A stretch of DNA of 58,424 bases from Bacteroidaceae bacterium (GCA_017407905.1 JAFQVS010000064.1:1-58424); one strand, 5' to 3'; shown: positions 25,759-36,364, counted from the first letter of the stretch. Numbers and translations are program-made. The notes: generated by a model from the letters alone, not told the origin.

Positions 25759-28048
25759 GAGCATTATTTTATCGTTGGCACTCATCGCCTCAATGGCAGT
25801 AGATGCAGCAATAGGAGATTGGAGACTGCACCCATCGTACCACAATGCCACACGCTGCGAGACAATAGATGGAAAAGTTTATGTCCTTGCATCGGGCGCA
25901 CTATTCTCGTACGACGAAGAGGACGAGGAGCTTCGCACATACGATAAAATATCGCATCTTAGCGACATTGACATTAGCCTCATAGCCTACAGCAAAGAGA
26001 ATGAGGCTCTTGTCATTGTATATAAAAATGCCAATATCGACCTTCTTTACAGCGACGAGACAGTGTATAATATCTCGGACTTTAAGAATAAGACGCTTGC
26101 CACAAAAAACATCAATAGTATATCAATAAACGGAAATACAGCCCTGCTATCGACAGGATTCGGAATTGTGGAGCTTGATATTGAGCGTAAAGAGTTTACA
26201 AACACCTACAATCTGAATACAGAGGTTTATAGCACACATATTTTCGACGGCGCAATTTACGCAGGCACAAAAGAGGGCACAATGCGCGGAGCGAGAAGCA
26301 AAAATCTGCTCGACAACAGTAATTGGGAGAAATTAAACAAATACAAGACAACCTCATTTGCAATATTCAAAGACCAACTATACTGCGTAATTGAGCATCT
26401 TGGCGTATATACCCTTGACACAGAAAAAAATCGTCTGACACTTGTTGCCGAGAACAACGGCACAATATACAAATATCTTTACAACGACGGCACACAGCTT
26501 GTAGCAGGAGGAACCGACAAAGTAATCTTCTTCGACAGCAGCACACAAAAGAGCATCTACCAGATAGAAAAAGGGAGTAATTTCATACGCAAAAAGGGTA
26601 GCAGAGTGTGGAATTGCAAAGGCTACAAAGGCTTTGCCGCCTGCACAATAGAGGGTGGAAAGATAGTGGAAAAGTCTTTAGGAATAATCCCCAACAGCCC
26701 CATCAGAAACTACTCGGAATTTCTAAAATTCTCGGGCGACAGACTACTTGTGGCAGGCGGTAACATAAACTATCTTGACACAAAATTCTACGACGGCACG
26801 GCAATGGTCTATGACTACACCAACGAGCGCTGGACGAACCTCCCCGAAGAGACAATAATAAGCTCAACGGGAGGCTATCTGAACGTCTGCTGCATCGACG
26901 AAGACCCAACCGAGCAGGGACACTATTTTACAAGCTCATTCGGATACGGACTATATGAATTCCGCGACGATAAATTCATAAAACACTACAACAACAAAAA
27001 CTCGGCATTACAGAGCGTAAAAAGCGGGCCATACGAGAACAGATACATTCGTGTGCCCAAAATAGAATTCGACAACGACGGCAATCTGTGGATGCTGAAC
27101 ACGGGAACAAAAACCCCAATAAAAATCCTTATGCAGGACAAAAGCTGGAAAGAGATATACTACCCCCAATTAGACAAATTACCCACCCTCACCGATATTA
27201 CAATAGACTCACGCGGCTGGCTGTGGGTAGTATCGCTACAATCCGATGCGGGACTATTCTGTGCCAAAATAAACGGCACCGTGCTTGACACGAGCGACGA
27301 TGAGACAAAAATGTGGATGGCAAAATTCACCAATCAGGATGGAATAAACTACGACATTTATCAGATTTACGCATTCAAGGAGGACAAAAACGGCTCGCTG
27401 TGGGTGGGAACCGACGCGGGACTATTCGTAATCGACAACCCATCGAAATTCTTCGACAGCGGCCGATTCACACAGATAAAAATCCCCCGCAACGACGGCA
27501 CAGGCCTTGCCGACTATCTTATGAGCGGCGTATATATTCAAAGCATCTTTGTCGATGGAGCCAACCGCAAATGGATAGGCACAAAGCATAATGGTGTCTA
27601 TCTAATATCGGCCGACGGACAAGAGACCATCCACCATTTTACGACAGAGAACAGCCCCCTGCCCTCGAACAGCGTAATGAGCATAGCAGTAAACGAAAAG
27701 AGCGGCGAGGTATTCTTCGGCACCGAGAATGGAATAGCCTCATTTATGGCCGATGCCACCGAACCTTCGAATAAATTGGACGAGAGCAACGTATATGCCT
27801 ATCCTAACCCCGTGAGGCCCGATTACAGCGGCGAAATAAGCATCGTCGGGCTCACCTTCGACTGCAACGTAAAAATCGTCGATACGGCAGGCTCACTAAT
27901 CTGTGAGGGAACATCCGTGGGCGGCTCGTTCACTTGGGACGGACGCAACAAACGAGGCGACCGCGTGGCAGCCGGCGTATATTATGTGCTCACCTACGAC
28001 AAAGAGGGCAACGAGGGAGTAGCCACAAAGATTCTATTCATCAGATAA
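25751..28048 (+). CDS. porZ: Type IX secretion system protein PorZ-like
   Basis: PorZ is part of the PorU/PorV/PorZ/PorQ attachment complex that processes type IX substrates at the cell surface. The 765-residue protein has a signal peptide ([16 protein letters not shown]), then the N-terminal PorZ beta-propeller (starting [18 protein letters not shown]), a second propeller with two-component-regulator-type repeats ([40 protein letters not shown]), and a C-terminal domain of the type IX sorting class ([20 protein letters not shown] ... [12 protein letters not shown]). Length and layout fit P. gingivalis PorZ. The neighbours leuS and rdgB also fit. A periplasmic sensor propeller is the alternative, but no membrane or kinase part is present. 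Confidence 0.85.
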   Translation: MIRSIILSLALIASMAVDAAIGDWRLHPSYHNATRCETIDGKVYVLASGALFSYDEEDEELRTYDKISHLSDIDISLIAYSKENEALVIVYKNANIDLLYSDETVYNISDFKNKTLATKNINSISINGNTALLSTGFGIVELDIERKEFTNTYNLNTEVYSTHIFDGAIYAGTKEGTMRGARSKNLLDNSNWEKLNKYKTTSFAIFKDQLYCVIEHLGVYTLDTEKNRLTLVAENNGTIYKYLYNDGTQLVAGGTDKVIFFDSSTQKSIYQIEKGSNFIRKKGSRVWNCKGYKGFAACTIEGGKIVEKSLGIIPNSPIRNYSEFLKFSGDRLLVAGGNINYLDTKFYDGTAMVYDYTNERWTNLPEETIISSTGGYLNVCCIDEDPTEQGHYFTSSFGYGLYEFRDDKFIKHYNNKNSALQSVKSGPYENRYIRVPKIEFDNDGNLWMLNTGTKTPIKILMQDKSWKEIYYPQLDKLPTLTDITIDSRGWLWVVSLQSDAGLFCAKINGTVLDTSDDETKMWMAKFTNQDGINYDIYQIYAFKEDKNGSLWVGTDAGLFVIDNPSKFFDSGRFTQIKIPRNDGTGLADYLMSGVYIQSIFVDGANRKWIGTKHNGVYLISADGQETIHHFTTENSPLPSNSVMSIAVNEKSGEVFFGTENGIASFMADATEPSNKLDESNVYAYPNPVRPDYSGEISIVGLTFDCNVKIVDTAGSLICEGTSVGGSFTWDGRNKRGDRVAAGVYYVLTYDKEGNEGVATKILFIR

Positions 28049-28078
28049 TTAACCGGGAGAGGTTGATAATATCATAAT

Positions 28079-28116
28079 AAAATTAGGCTCTTAAAATAAA
28101 GAGCCTAATTTTATTT
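28079..28116 (+). terminator. porZ operon terminator
   Basis: AAAATTAGGCTCTT pairs perfectly with AAGAGCCTAATTTT at 28099-28112, followed by a T-rich run. Confidence 0.85.
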
Positions 28117-28218
28117 TTTGTACATTTACAATAAGAATTATATGTTTTTGAATTTTATGCCTCATTATTTAGGAAGTTTTTTATTTTCAAAAGCCCAGCG
28201 AACAGGGGATATAAGGGC

Positions 28219-28625
28219 TTATCCACACAATCGACAAAGATTATAATAATATTCTCCTTTTTTAAATAGAAAAAAAGAAAAAACAAAAACAACTCCTGTT
28301 AATTGTGGTGATAAAAAAGTGTCGAAATATTTGCTTCTGAGGTTATCAATAATAGAGATTGGGTTATTACTATTTAATTAACAATGTAAATTATTCTGTT
28401 TTAATTGGTTATTTACTTTATCAACATATTTTTAATAACCTTTTCTGTGAATAAAATAATCTGTTTAAAACTGAAAAAACGGTTAAGAAAGGTCGTGAAA
28501 AATAGAGGTAAAAAAGGCTCTTTTAAATTTGGAATTTGAATATCGGCAAGGGTATAATAAGTTTTTGTGGGGAACAAAATTTTTAACCCTTTTTTTAATG
28601 GTTAGTTTTTAAACACTTTTCAACA
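28219..28625. other. Cluster of DnaA-box-like sites, candidate replication origin
   Basis: Two exact matches to TTATNCACA: TTATCCACA at 28219-28227 (plus) and TTATTCACA at 28446-28454 (minus). Near matches are TTATCAACA (28418-28426), TTTTCAACA (28617-28625), TTATCAATA (28343-28351) and TTCCCCACA (28566-28574, minus). The region is very AT-rich, which suits an unwinding element. The flanking genes are convergent rather than divergent, which is not the commonest origin layout. A hand look at G and C counts in a few sample lines did not settle the skew. Confidence 0.4.
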
Positions 28626-28685
28626 GGTTACTAACAATGGTCGGTTAAAAGCGGGTAAAAATAAGTATTAGCTTTTTAAAATAAA

Positions 28686-28718
28686 CGAGTGTAGCACTTT
28701 AACAGAGTGCTACACTCG
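28686..28718 (-). terminator. aspC terminator
   Basis: CGAGTGTAGCACT and its complement (28706-28718) form a 13-bp stem with a 7-base loop, just downstream of the minus-strand gene. Confidence 0.75.
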
Positions 28719-28741
28719 AATAATATTGCCGTATATCTTAT

Positions 28742-29935
28742 TTATTGCAGCTTGGCAAGCGCCTCTTTTATGCGGCGGATGGCCTCTGTGATATTCTCGT
28801 CGCTTGTTGCGTAGCTCATTCTAAAGCACTCGGGTGAGCCAAAAGAGCCGCCGCCCACTGTGGCAACGTGAGCCTCGGTCAGAAGGTACATTGCAAGGTC
28901 GTCGCTGTTGTTTATTGTCTGTCCATTGTAGCTTTTTCCGTAGTACGAGCTGCATTTGGGGAACAGATAGAATGCACCCTCGGGAACATTAACTTCGAGG
29001 CCGGGAATATCCTTTGCCAGCTTGACGATAAGGTCGCGGCGACGTTGGAATGCTTGGCGCATACTCTCTACGGCCTCCTGAGAGCCGTTATAAGCCTCTA
29101 ACGCTGCCATCTGCGATACAGAGCAAGGGCCGCTTGTATATTGGCCTTGCAGCTTGTTACAGCCCTTTACAATCCATTCGGCAGCTGCCAGATAGCCTAT
29201 GCGCCAGCCTGTCATTGCGTAGGCCTTTGAAACGCCGTTTACAATTATTACACGCTCGCGTATCTCGGGGAATTGTGCGATGCTCTCGTGGGCTCCAACG
29301 TAGCTTATGTGCTCGTAAATTTCATCGGCAACAACATAAACGTCGGGGTATTTTGCAAGGACGTCGGCAAGCTCTTTAAGTTCGGCCTTTGTATATACCG
29401 AACCTGTGGGGTTCGAGGGAGAGCAAAGGATGAGCATTTTTGTCTTTGGGGTGATTGCTGCCTGAAGCTGTGCACCGGTAATCTTGAAATTCTGCTCGAT
29501 GCCTGCACTGACAATGACAGGGGTACCGTCGGCCAATTTTACCATTTCGGGGTAGCTCACCCAATAGGGGGCGGGTACAATCACCTCGTCGCCGGGGTTG
29601 ACGAGTGCCATAATTGCGTTGCACACTGCTTGCTTGGCACCGTTGGATACTGATATTTGTGCCTCGGTGAAGGTGAGCCCATTCTCTCTCTTGAGCTTCT
29701 CGACGATTGCTTTGCGCAGGGTGGGGTAGCCGGGCACCGGCGAGTAGCGCGACCAATTATCGTCAACTGCCTTTTTTGCGGCCTCTTTTATGTTGTCGGG
29801 AGTGTTAAAGTCGGGTTCGCCTACACTCATATTTATTACATCTACTCCTTGTGCTTTCAGTTCTTGGCTCTTTTGCGACATTGCAAGTGTTGCCGAGGGG
29901 GTGAGTCGGTTTAATCGGTCTGCTAACTTATTCAT
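28742..29935 (-). CDS. aspC: Pyridoxal-phosphate aminotransferase, aspartate type (class I)
   Basis: Transfers an amino group between aspartate and 2-oxoglutarate, or related substrates. The 397-residue cytoplasmic enzyme has the type Ib aspartate aminotransferase hallmarks: MSVGEPDFNTPDNI, SRYSPVPGYPTLRKAI, NPTG with Asn175, Asp204 and Tyr207 in VVADEIYEHI, and the PLP lysine Lys237 in NGVSKAYAMTGWRIGY. The C-terminus has the usual Arg (ECFRMSYATS) that binds the substrate carboxylate. Type Ib enzymes sometimes also accept prephenate or other amino acids, so the exact substrate set is open. Monocistronic, with its own terminator and a -7 element at 30036-30043. Confidence 0.93.
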   Translation of the reverse strand: MNKLADRLNRLTPSATLAMSQKSQELKAQGVDVINMSVGEPDFNTPDNIKEAAKKAVDDNWSRYSPVPGYPTLRKAIVEKLKRENGLTFTEAQISVSNGAKQAVCNAIMALVNPGDEVIVPAPYWVSYPEMVKLADGTPVIVSAGIEQNFKITGAQLQAAITPKTKMLILCSPSNPTGSVYTKAELKELADVLAKYPDVYVVADEIYEHISYVGAHESIAQFPEIRERVIIVNGVSKAYAMTGWRIGYLAAAEWIVKGCNKLQGQYTSGPCSVSQMAALEAYNGSQEAVESMRQAFQRRRDLIVKLAKDIPGLEVNVPEGAFYLFPKCSSYYGKSYNGQTINNSDDLAMYLLTEAHVATVGGGSFGSPECFRMSYATSDENITEAIRRIKEALAKLQ

Positions 29936-30035
29936 AGTTACATTAGAGTTTAATTGTTTTATAAATTGGTTGTTATTTGTGTGCTTTTACGGGGTGTCGG
30001 ATGGGGCGTTATTTAGTGGGCCTGTACCATCGAAG

Positions 30036-30043
30036 CAAAGTTA
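30036..30043 (-). promoter_or_regulatory. aspC -7 element
   Basis: TAACTTTG on the minus strand matches TAnnTTTG, about 100 bases upstream of the aspC start codon. Confidence 0.4.
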
Positions 30044-30153
30044 GAAAATAATTTTAGATGCTGTCTAAATTTCTTGTAAAAAGATATATCGAAGCAGTAA
30101 AAATTCTGTTTAGCAGCTAAGAAATAATTGTGGATGGTGTGTCCCGACTAAAA

Positions 30154-30208
30154 ATACTGCTCACAATAGATTCTTTTTTTTAAGTGAAGAATCTATTGTG
30201 AGCAGTAT
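30154..30208 (-). terminator. xus operon terminator
   Basis: A perfect 21-bp inverted repeat (ATACTGCTCACAATAGATTCT and its complement at 30188-30208), 17 bases downstream of the last gene of the iron cluster. The loop holds a long T-run. Confidence 0.8.
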
Positions 30209-30224
30209 CTGAAAAAGGGAGTTA

Positions 30225-31337
30225 TTACTTTTTTTGCAAAATTCTTTTTATCCACAGATAATATCCCGTCAGAGGTAGTGTGGCTCCAAAGATTGCTGAC
30301 AAAAATGTCAGAATCCTTGTTATTATTCCACCCCAACTACCGACGTGCACCGAGTATATCCAGCCGCGAATTTTTTTGCTGTTGCTCTGCTCATTGTATA
30401 ATTCGGCTGCGGTTATTTCTCCGCTCGATGGGTTAAATGTATATTTATCGGCTGCTCGTTGATTACCCATTTTGTCGAACGAGACGCTTGCGCTCCCTTT
30501 TGAAATTGTAATCTGTTTATAGTCGCTGTTTTTAAGGGCCAATTGCTCATATACCGTTTGCCAATGATGATAGTTGTTATTATCATCTTTTTTCTTGTGC
30601 TCTTTTCCCGATTTTTTTTGTTCTGTGTTGTGTGCCGTTGATTGCACGGTCTCTACTCCGAATAGTGTATAAAAGCCGTTACGGTACCACTGAAAAGACC
30701 ACGTGAGCCCTGTCAATGCCATTGCCAAAAGAAGCAGTGTTGCGTATATTCCTGCTGCGACGTGAAGGTCGTACAGTAGTCGTTTCCACCCTTTTTTGAA
30801 TTGTATGCTGATGCGGTTCACAAGCATTTTTTTATTGCGCGGCCACCATATTACAACGCCCGACAACAACACAATAACAAACATAAGTGTGCTTATTCCC
30901 ACTATCAATTTCCCGAGGCCTATGCTGCCGTCGGCATTGCGCGAGCTGCCCATCAGCCAGCGGTGCATTTTAAACATCGTATCAAAAAAGGGCAGACGCT
31001 TGTAGTTTCCTTTTATTTGACCCGAATATTGGTCGATGTAAAGTGAGGCTCGTCGGGGCTTCGAGAGGCTTATCTGAGCGGCTCTTCGAGGGTCGGAAAA
31101 TAGCGTTACTCCGGTTACCTCGACACCCTTGTCGAGTGATGCTGATGCTATCTGCACAAGAGTGTCAACGGGCAGGCTTTTATCCTCTACTTTTTCGACA
31201 AAAAAGAGTTTTGAATTTACACTCTCTGTTATCTCTTTTTCAAACACTAACATTGCCCCCGAGAAACATATAAGGCTTATTATTATCCCAAAGGGAACAG
31301 ATAGCCACAGATGTATTTTCCGGAAAAGTTTTTTCAT
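30225..31337 (-). CDS. xusC: PepSY-domain inner membrane protein, XusC-like
   Basis: A 370-residue inner-membrane protein with four main membrane segments: residues 12-33 (SVPFGIIISLICFSGAMLVF), about 146-167, about 194-215 (AGIYATLLLLAMALTGLTW), and about 337-365. Two periplasmic PepSY-type stretches lie between them. His residues next to the helices (KIHLWLS, KMHRWLMG, DLHVAAGIY, SVHVGSWGG) are placed as haem ligands in the ferric-reductase-like PepSY_TM family. In Bacteroides thetaiotaomicron the same three-gene order is xusABC, where XusC is the inner-membrane part of xenosiderophore use. It lies 7 bp from xusB and ends the operon. A role in releasing or reducing siderophore iron is likely. 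Confidence 0.85.
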   Translation of the reverse strand: MKKLFRKIHLWLSVPFGIIISLICFSGAMLVFEKEITESVNSKLFFVEKVEDKSLPVDTLVQIASASLDKGVEVTGVTLFSDPRRAAQISLSKPRRASLYIDQYSGQIKGNYKRLPFFDTMFKMHRWLMGSSRNADGSIGLGKLIVGISTLMFVIVLLSGVVIWWPRNKKMLVNRISIQFKKGWKRLLYDLHVAAGIYATLLLLAMALTGLTWSFQWYRNGFYTLFGVETVQSTAHNTEQKKSGKEHKKKDDNNNYHHWQTVYEQLALKNSDYKQITISKGSASVSFDKMGNQRAADKYTFNPSSGEITAAELYNEQSNSKKIRGWIYSVHVGSWGGIITRILTFLSAIFGATLPLTGYYLWIKRILQKK

Positions 31338-31344
31338 TGTTTTA

Positions 31345-32736
31345 TTACTTTTGTACGTTTAATTTTCCAACGGTCTTTATCGACTCGGCCTTAACGGTTA
31401 ATCCTTTTACAGCCTCGCCTGTGTGTGCATCTACTCTGTAGAATGCTGGATAATCGCCTGTGGTTACGTTTATGGGGATATAAACGGCACCATCCTCGCC
31501 GTATGGTTCGCCACCCAATGAGATATTCTCGGGGAGCCCTGTAACGGGTTTTAAACTCTTGTTTTTGGCGTCGAATATGGCAAGCTCGCTTACGTCGGCC
31601 GACGTGCCGTCGTTAATCATACTCTCGGCACCATTTTTATATAGTTGCAGCAGGAAATAATCCTCGTCAATGTACCAGCAACGATAGATGGGATTTTTGT
31701 TTCCAAGTTCCTCGATATTTACATAGTAATCTTCGTCGAAAGTGGTCGCTCCAGCCTTTATGCGTACAACGCCCGAGGGTAGTGTGCCTGTTGTCTTTTT
31801 TAATTCGGGGGTCGAGAGGAATGTGCGGCCGTATCCGGGCGAGAATACGTAAAGGTCGCCATCATTTGTTGCCCATATTGTTTGGTAGTACTGCGAGCGG
31901 CTGCGTCCGCAGGCAAAGCCTATCTTGTCGGTGTGTGCAATGATGGGCTTTTCGTCGAAACTGCCCGAGGAGTAGATGGCAATATAGGCGTGGTCGGGAT
32001 ATTGTGTGCTGGGGATTACTCCGGCTGTGTAGGCACCGCTGCCACTGCCGCCGGCCTCTTTTGTAATGAGCGATTGGTCGGTTACTTTTTCGGGCATATT
32101 GGCTATTGCATAAAGGCTCATTCCTCCGGGTATTACCGAGGTATATAGTTTGTTGTTTGCCTCGACGATTCCTGCAAAATGTACTTTCTCGCCGTTACCA
32201 AGAAAATCTTCGGCAAGGATTGACGACTCTTTTTGTGTGCCATCTTTTGCATTCAGATAGTTGAACAGAAGAACCTGAGGGTAGTTGCCATACTCATCGG
32301 CTTGTGATGAGTTTCCTGTGGATGCTGTAATTACATTCTCGCCCCACGTTCCGTATGTGGTTATTCTGTTGTATGTGTATGAATATTTTTCGGTGGGGTT
32401 ACCGTTTTTATCCAAATAATACGATGCGCCTGTGCCTGCACCGCCTTTATTATAGACTAATGCAAATACATTGTCGAGACCTTTATATACCCAATAGGTG
32501 GCGCTGAGAACCTCGGTTCCTTTGCCCTCGACGCTTATTTCGCCTGCGTCTAATGTCTCGGATGTTATAAGATAGCTTGCGTCGCCCACAATTGCGGGAA
32601 TTACGTATAGCGACTGTGCTTTTTGTGGTTCATCGGGCAGTTGGGGGTCGTTGTTATCACTGCTGCACGATGTAATTGTGCCTGCAATTGTCAAAAGGCT
32701 TGCGGCTACTGCGCCAAAATAGAATTTCTTTTTCAT
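31345..32736 (-). CDS. xusB: DUF4374 surface lipoprotein, XusB-like
   Basis: A 463-residue lipoprotein: the signal ends in a lipobox (TIAGTITSC, Cys24), followed by an acidic SSDNNDP stretch that is typical of surface-exported lipoproteins in this phylum. The mature part is beta-propeller-like and matches DUF4374 ([36 protein letters not shown]). XusB of B. thetaiotaomicron has this domain and binds enterobactin-type siderophores. Here it lies between the TonB receptor (22 bp) and the PepSY protein (7 bp), as in that operon. Ligand is inferred by position and family only. Confidence 0.87.
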   Translation of the reverse strand: MKKKFYFGAVAASLLTIAGTITSCSSDNNDPQLPDEPQKAQSLYVIPAIVGDASYLITSETLDAGEISVEGKGTEVLSATYWVYKGLDNVFALVYNKGGAGTGASYYLDKNGNPTEKYSYTYNRITTYGTWGENVITASTGNSSQADEYGNYPQVLLFNYLNAKDGTQKESSILAEDFLGNGEKVHFAGIVEANNKLYTSVIPGGMSLYAIANMPEKVTDQSLITKEAGGSGSGAYTAGVIPSTQYPDHAYIAIYSSGSFDEKPIIAHTDKIGFACGRSRSQYYQTIWATNDGDLYVFSPGYGRTFLSTPELKKTTGTLPSGVVRIKAGATTFDEDYYVNIEELGNKNPIYRCWYIDEDYFLLQLYKNGAESMINDGTSADVSELAIFDAKNKSLKPVTGLPENISLGGEPYGEDGAVYIPINVTTGDYPAFYRVDAHTGEAVKGLTVKAESIKTVGKLNVQK

Positions 32737-32758
32737 TTTCTTATTTTTTTCAGTTATT

Positions 32759-35179
32759 TTAAATACTTTCTATATATACTCTTGCTTTTATGTAGAATGC
32801 TCGTCCTGCTTTTTGCAGGCTGAAATTGTCGTACAGTCGTTCGTCGGTAATATTTTTACATTCGAGGGATAGATTATACTTTCCACCTTTGAGCGAATAT
32901 GTAAGGCCGAGGTTATGCGATAATTGTTCGGGTACTTTTGCTTTACTCTGCGACGAGCCTATATTCTCCCAATGGAGCGGGAAAGAGTGCTGCCACAGGC
33001 CGTCGTACGTTACGACGAGGCTGCTGTTTTTTGACAGTAGATTCTTGAACGTAAGCGAGGCGTCGAAATTGGCAAAAAGATAGGGTATATTGGGCAGACG
33101 CACTTTGTAGTGCATACTCTCTTGTCGGGTTCCGCCGGCAATATAACGTTCGTAGTCGCGTACGTCTATGCTGTTGAATGTTCCTCCGAGGCTTAACAGG
33201 TGAGAATAGTTGTAGTTTATGCTCACATTGTAGCCTTTTGTCTTTACGTGTCCGTGATTCTCGTAAATGCCATATTGCAGTGCTCCGTATTTTCCTATTC
33301 CCCGCTTTATGTAGTCTTTTGTGTCGCGGTATATAAGGCTGCCTTCGACGAATATTTTGTGTCGGTTTACTCTTTTTGTGTAGCTTAGGTTAATATTAAA
33401 ATTATTGCTGTTCTCGGGTTTTAGGTCGGTTTTTCCGGCCTCAAGGTCTTCGTCGCCGAAAAGTTCGTCGTTTGTGGGTAGTCGGTACGATTTTTCGTAC
33501 GAGAATTTTGCTTGCAAAGCATTGGTAAAATAGTATGTTGCTGCTGTGCCGTAGCCCCAATCGCTCACATTTTTTGATAGGTTAACGTAGTTTCCGACGC
33601 CGTCGCTGCTTGTTGATACGGGGCCTCTATTATACTGATTATAGTATTTTCCAAAGAGGCTTACGTTCCATTTTTCATTTGGGCAGAAGCGGTAGGATAA
33701 TCCGCTTATGTTCTTGCGGGTTATTTTGGGTATATCAAAATTTGTGAGTACCGATTGCGACCCTTCGGAGCGTCGGCTGCTGCGCTTGAAGCTGTTGTAA
33801 ACGTGATTAAAAATGAGTGTGTGCTGCTCTCCTATGCGGTAGCTTACGTTTATCGTGGCGTTCCAATTTTTATTTGTCGCCTCGCTTTTTTGGTACGATT
33901 GTTCGCCTTTGCTGCCTTTGTTGTAGAATTTTCCTTCCCAATTATAGGCGAGTGCCGAGGTATCAATATTATGCGTTATATTGTGATTGTAGTTTGCACT
34001 CATTTTCAGTGTCAGATTCTTTACCAGCAGATTGCGCTTGAAATATTCGATAGATGGCATCAGAGAGTGTCCTTTGCGGTGTTTGTCGCCAAAAACAGTC
34101 TCTTGATAGACGCCTGTCTGTATCTCTTTGTAGAAATTTGTGTATGTGAGGCTCAGCATAATGCGGTCGGCCCATTTTTTATTTTTAAAGCCTATTTTTG
34201 CTGTCGCTGTTTCGTTGTGGAATGTATCGTTGAAGCGTTTCAGACGGCGGATGTTGTTTTTATCTATCGGGGGGAATTTAATGCTGCCGTCGTCGCTTAC
34301 CTGAAAATGTCGCACCCAATTGTGAATGTAATAGTCGTTGTCCGAGTAATTCTGAAAAAGATTAAGCTCATAAACAAGCCCGCATCCGAGGCTCTGTCCT
34401 ACGTTTATATAACTCTTATGGGTGTTGAACGAACCAAAAGAGTAGGAGGCGTCGGCAAACCATTTGCGCTCTCTTTTGTCGGTAACGATATTTATTACTC
34501 CGCCCAGAGCATCCGAGCCAAACTCGACAGGAACAACACCCTTATAAACCTCGATGCTGCGAGCAAAATTTATGGGTACGTTATTCAAATTAAATGATGT
34601 TCCCACGCCCTCTTGCGGTATTCCATCAATAAAAACTCTTACGTGCTTACCGCCGAAGCCATCCATCATCAGCTGAATGTCCGAGCCGACGCCTCCACTC
34701 TCGCGCAGTCTCATCCCGGGGAGTTTCGTCAGTACTTCGGCCAGATTTTTGTTGTAATTGACAAAATCTTTTGTGTCGAGGCAGGAGGCGTTGTAGGGCG
34801 AGTGTCGCACCTTTTCGACGTGCGATGCAACAACCTCGATGGCATCGAGCGATATTTGTTCGCTCTCTATCGGGATATTTAAATTTCGACGCTCTCCGGC
34901 TGTTATATGAATCTCTTTTGCGGTCTTTTTATATCCCACTGCCGATACGACGAGGGTATATTTTCCAGCCGGAATTTCCATACGGAACAGCCCCTCATCG
35001 TCGCTTACGCATCCATATTTTGTATCTTGCAGCTGCACAGTCGCAAATATCACAGGGCTTTTATCGCCCGATAGTAATTTTCCTGTAAGAACGGCTTTTT
35101 TTGTTTCGTTACTCGTGGCCAATGTAATGTTACTTGTGGCAAGGAGCAGTGTCAGCAGTAGTAAAAATCTTATGCTCAT
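32759..35179 (-). CDS. xusA: TonB-dependent outer-membrane receptor, XusA-like
   Basis: An 806-residue receptor with a signal peptide ([17 protein letters not shown]), an N-terminal carboxypeptidase-like regulatory domain ([20 protein letters not shown] ... [11 protein letters not shown], residues 29-106), a plug domain ([45 protein letters not shown]) and a 22-strand barrel ending in [11 protein letters not shown]. It imports a ferric siderophore or similar ligand using TonB energy. It is the first gene of the operon, and its promoter faces the divergent di-iron/LuxR regulator. Substrate assignment by analogy with xusABC is inference. Confidence 0.88.
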   Translation of the reverse strand: MSIRFLLLLTLLLATSNITLATSNETKKAVLTGKLLSGDKSPVIFATVQLQDTKYGCVSDDEGLFRMEIPAGKYTLVVSAVGYKKTAKEIHITAGERRNLNIPIESEQISLDAIEVVASHVEKVRHSPYNASCLDTKDFVNYNKNLAEVLTKLPGMRLRESGGVGSDIQLMMDGFGGKHVRVFIDGIPQEGVGTSFNLNNVPINFARSIEVYKGVVPVEFGSDALGGVINIVTDKRERKWFADASYSFGSFNTHKSYINVGQSLGCGLVYELNLFQNYSDNDYYIHNWVRHFQVSDDGSIKFPPIDKNNIRRLKRFNDTFHNETATAKIGFKNKKWADRIMLSLTYTNFYKEIQTGVYQETVFGDKHRKGHSLMPSIEYFKRNLLVKNLTLKMSANYNHNITHNIDTSALAYNWEGKFYNKGSKGEQSYQKSEATNKNWNATINVSYRIGEQHTLIFNHVYNSFKRSSRRSEGSQSVLTNFDIPKITRKNISGLSYRFCPNEKWNVSLFGKYYNQYNRGPVSTSSDGVGNYVNLSKNVSDWGYGTAATYYFTNALQAKFSYEKSYRLPTNDELFGDEDLEAGKTDLKPENSNNFNINLSYTKRVNRHKIFVEGSLIYRDTKDYIKRGIGKYGALQYGIYENHGHVKTKGYNVSINYNYSHLLSLGGTFNSIDVRDYERYIAGGTRQESMHYKVRLPNIPYLFANFDASLTFKNLLSKNSSLVVTYDGLWQHSFPLHWENIGSSQSKAKVPEQLSHNLGLTYSLKGGKYNLSLECKNITDERLYDNFSLQKAGRAFYIKARVYIESI

Positions 35180-35208
35180 ATAGTCTGTTTCTTATCTGTT
35201 TGCGGTTG

Positions 35209-35240
35209 CAAAATTACCTCTCTCTGTGCGCTGCGACAAT
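35209..35240 (-). promoter_or_regulatory. xusA promoter
   Basis: On the minus strand ATTG (35237-35240), 20 bases, then TAATTTTG (35209-35216): close to consensus. About 30 bases upstream of the xusA ATG. Confidence 0.5.
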
Positions 35241-35296
35241 ACTGCGATTTTAGTAATTTTTACCCCTTTCAGGGAGTTTTTAATTACTTTTTGGTA

Positions 35297-35327
35297 TTGT
35301 TTTTTTTAAATAAGGTAATTACTTTTG
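35297..35327 (+). promoter_or_regulatory. Promoter of the divergent regulator
   Basis: ATTG (35297-35300), 19 bases, then TACTTTTG (35320-35327). It includes a TTG codon that opens the longest reading frame, so translation from that TTG is unlikely. The two divergent promoters lie within 120 bases. Confidence 0.5.
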
Positions 35328-35348
35328 CATACAAATTATTACTATCGG

Positions 35349-36299
35349 ATGGGTACACAAAAGGCTTATAAGTCGTCGGATAGAATGCGGGACTTAGTTA
35401 AGGATAACAGCGCACTGATTCTTGTGATGGGGCGCTTCGATATTTCATTGGGGTTCGGCGATAGGAGTGTCGGCGAGGTATGCAGGATACATAATGTCAA
35501 CGAAACGACTTTTCTTCAGGTAGCCAATTTTGTATCGGGACGCGAGTATAGTTACTCCTCACTCTCGTTGCCCTCGCTTGTAGGCTATCTTAAACGTGCC
35601 CACTGCTATTATCTCGAATTTAATCTGCCCAATATACGACGCAAACTCATCGAGGCCATCGACTGCTCTGCTGCAAACGATATTGCGATGCTAATTGTGC
35701 GTTTCTACGACGAGTATGTAACCGAGGTGCGCAAGCATATGGAATTTGAGAACGAAGTAATATTTTCTTACGTCGAGCAGCTGACACAAGGCTTTCTGAA
35801 CCGCAGCTATTCAATATCGGAATTTACCGATAATCACGCACTCATAAACAGCCGTCTCGATGAGCTTAAGAATATAATAATACGCTATTACCCCGAGAAG
35901 AATAACTATCTGCTGAATGCTGTTCTGCTTGAAATTATCTTGTGCGAGCAGGATTTAAAATCGCATTGCGGGGTCGAGGATAAACTGTTTATTCCCGCCG
36001 TTAAACTCCTTGAACAGCAGATAAGAGAGAGTGGAAGAATCCTTTACGCCGACAATTGCAGCAGCGAGCCTACCGAAAAAGATAAATTAGAGATACTGAG
36101 CGACCGCGAGAAAGACATTATAAAGGCCGTGGCAAAGGGCCTGAGTAACAAAGAGATTGCCGATGCGCTGTTCCTCTCGGTGCACACAGTAACGACGCAT
36201 CGACGCAATATTTCCAATAAACTGCAAATTCACACGGCGGCGGGGCTCATAATATATGCAATTGCCAATAAGCTGGTTAATATAGAGGATATTCAATAG
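35349..36299 (+). CDS. Hemerythrin/RIC-like di-iron domain fused to a LuxR DNA-binding domain
   Basis: The ATG at 35349 gives 316 residues. Residues 12-65 resemble the ScdA_N domain of the YtfE/RIC iron-sulphur repair proteins (LVKDNSALILVMGRFDISLG), but the paired Cys of that domain are absent. Residues 75-225 form a hemerythrin-like four-helix bundle. Its predicted metal ligands His85, His130, Glu134, His163, His206 and Glu210 keep nearly the spacing known for the di-iron site of E. coli YtfE. Residues 248-310 are a LuxR/GerE helix-turn-helix (LSDREKDIIKAVAKGLSNKE, HTVTTHRRNISNKL). The protein is therefore a probable transcription factor that senses iron, oxygen or nitric oxide through a di-iron centre. 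It faces away from the xus operon, which is the obvious target. Regulation is inferred. Confidence 0.85.
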   Translation: MGTQKAYKSSDRMRDLVKDNSALILVMGRFDISLGFGDRSVGEVCRIHNVNETTFLQVANFVSGREYSYSSLSLPSLVGYLKRAHCYYLEFNLPNIRRKLIEAIDCSAANDIAMLIVRFYDEYVTEVRKHMEFENEVIFSYVEQLTQGFLNRSYSISEFTDNHALINSRLDELKNIIIRYYPEKNNYLLNAVLLEIILCEQDLKSHCGVEDKLFIPAVKLLEQQIRESGRILYADNCSSEPTEKDKLEILSDREKDIIKAVAKGLSNKEIADALFLSVHTVTTHRRNISNKLQIHTAAGLIIYAIANKLVNIEDIQ

Positions 36300-36325
36300 A
36301 AGTCTTCGGGTAAATAATAGGGCAC

Positions 36326-36364
36326 AAAAAAACAGATTTTACATTAAAGTAAAATCTGTTTTTT
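36326..36364. terminator. Bidirectional terminator
   Basis: AAAAAACAGATTTTAC pairs with GTAAAATCTGTTTTTT between two convergent genes; A and T runs flank both sides. Confidence 0.85.

Larger units (their letters stand above)
28049..28741. other. Long AT-rich intergenic region between convergent genes
   Basis: Nearly 700 bases with no coding potential. It holds the porZ terminator at the left end (28079-28116), a cluster of DnaA-box-like sequences in the middle (28219-28625), and the aspC terminator at the right end (28686-28718). Runs of A and T are frequent. Confidence 0.7.
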
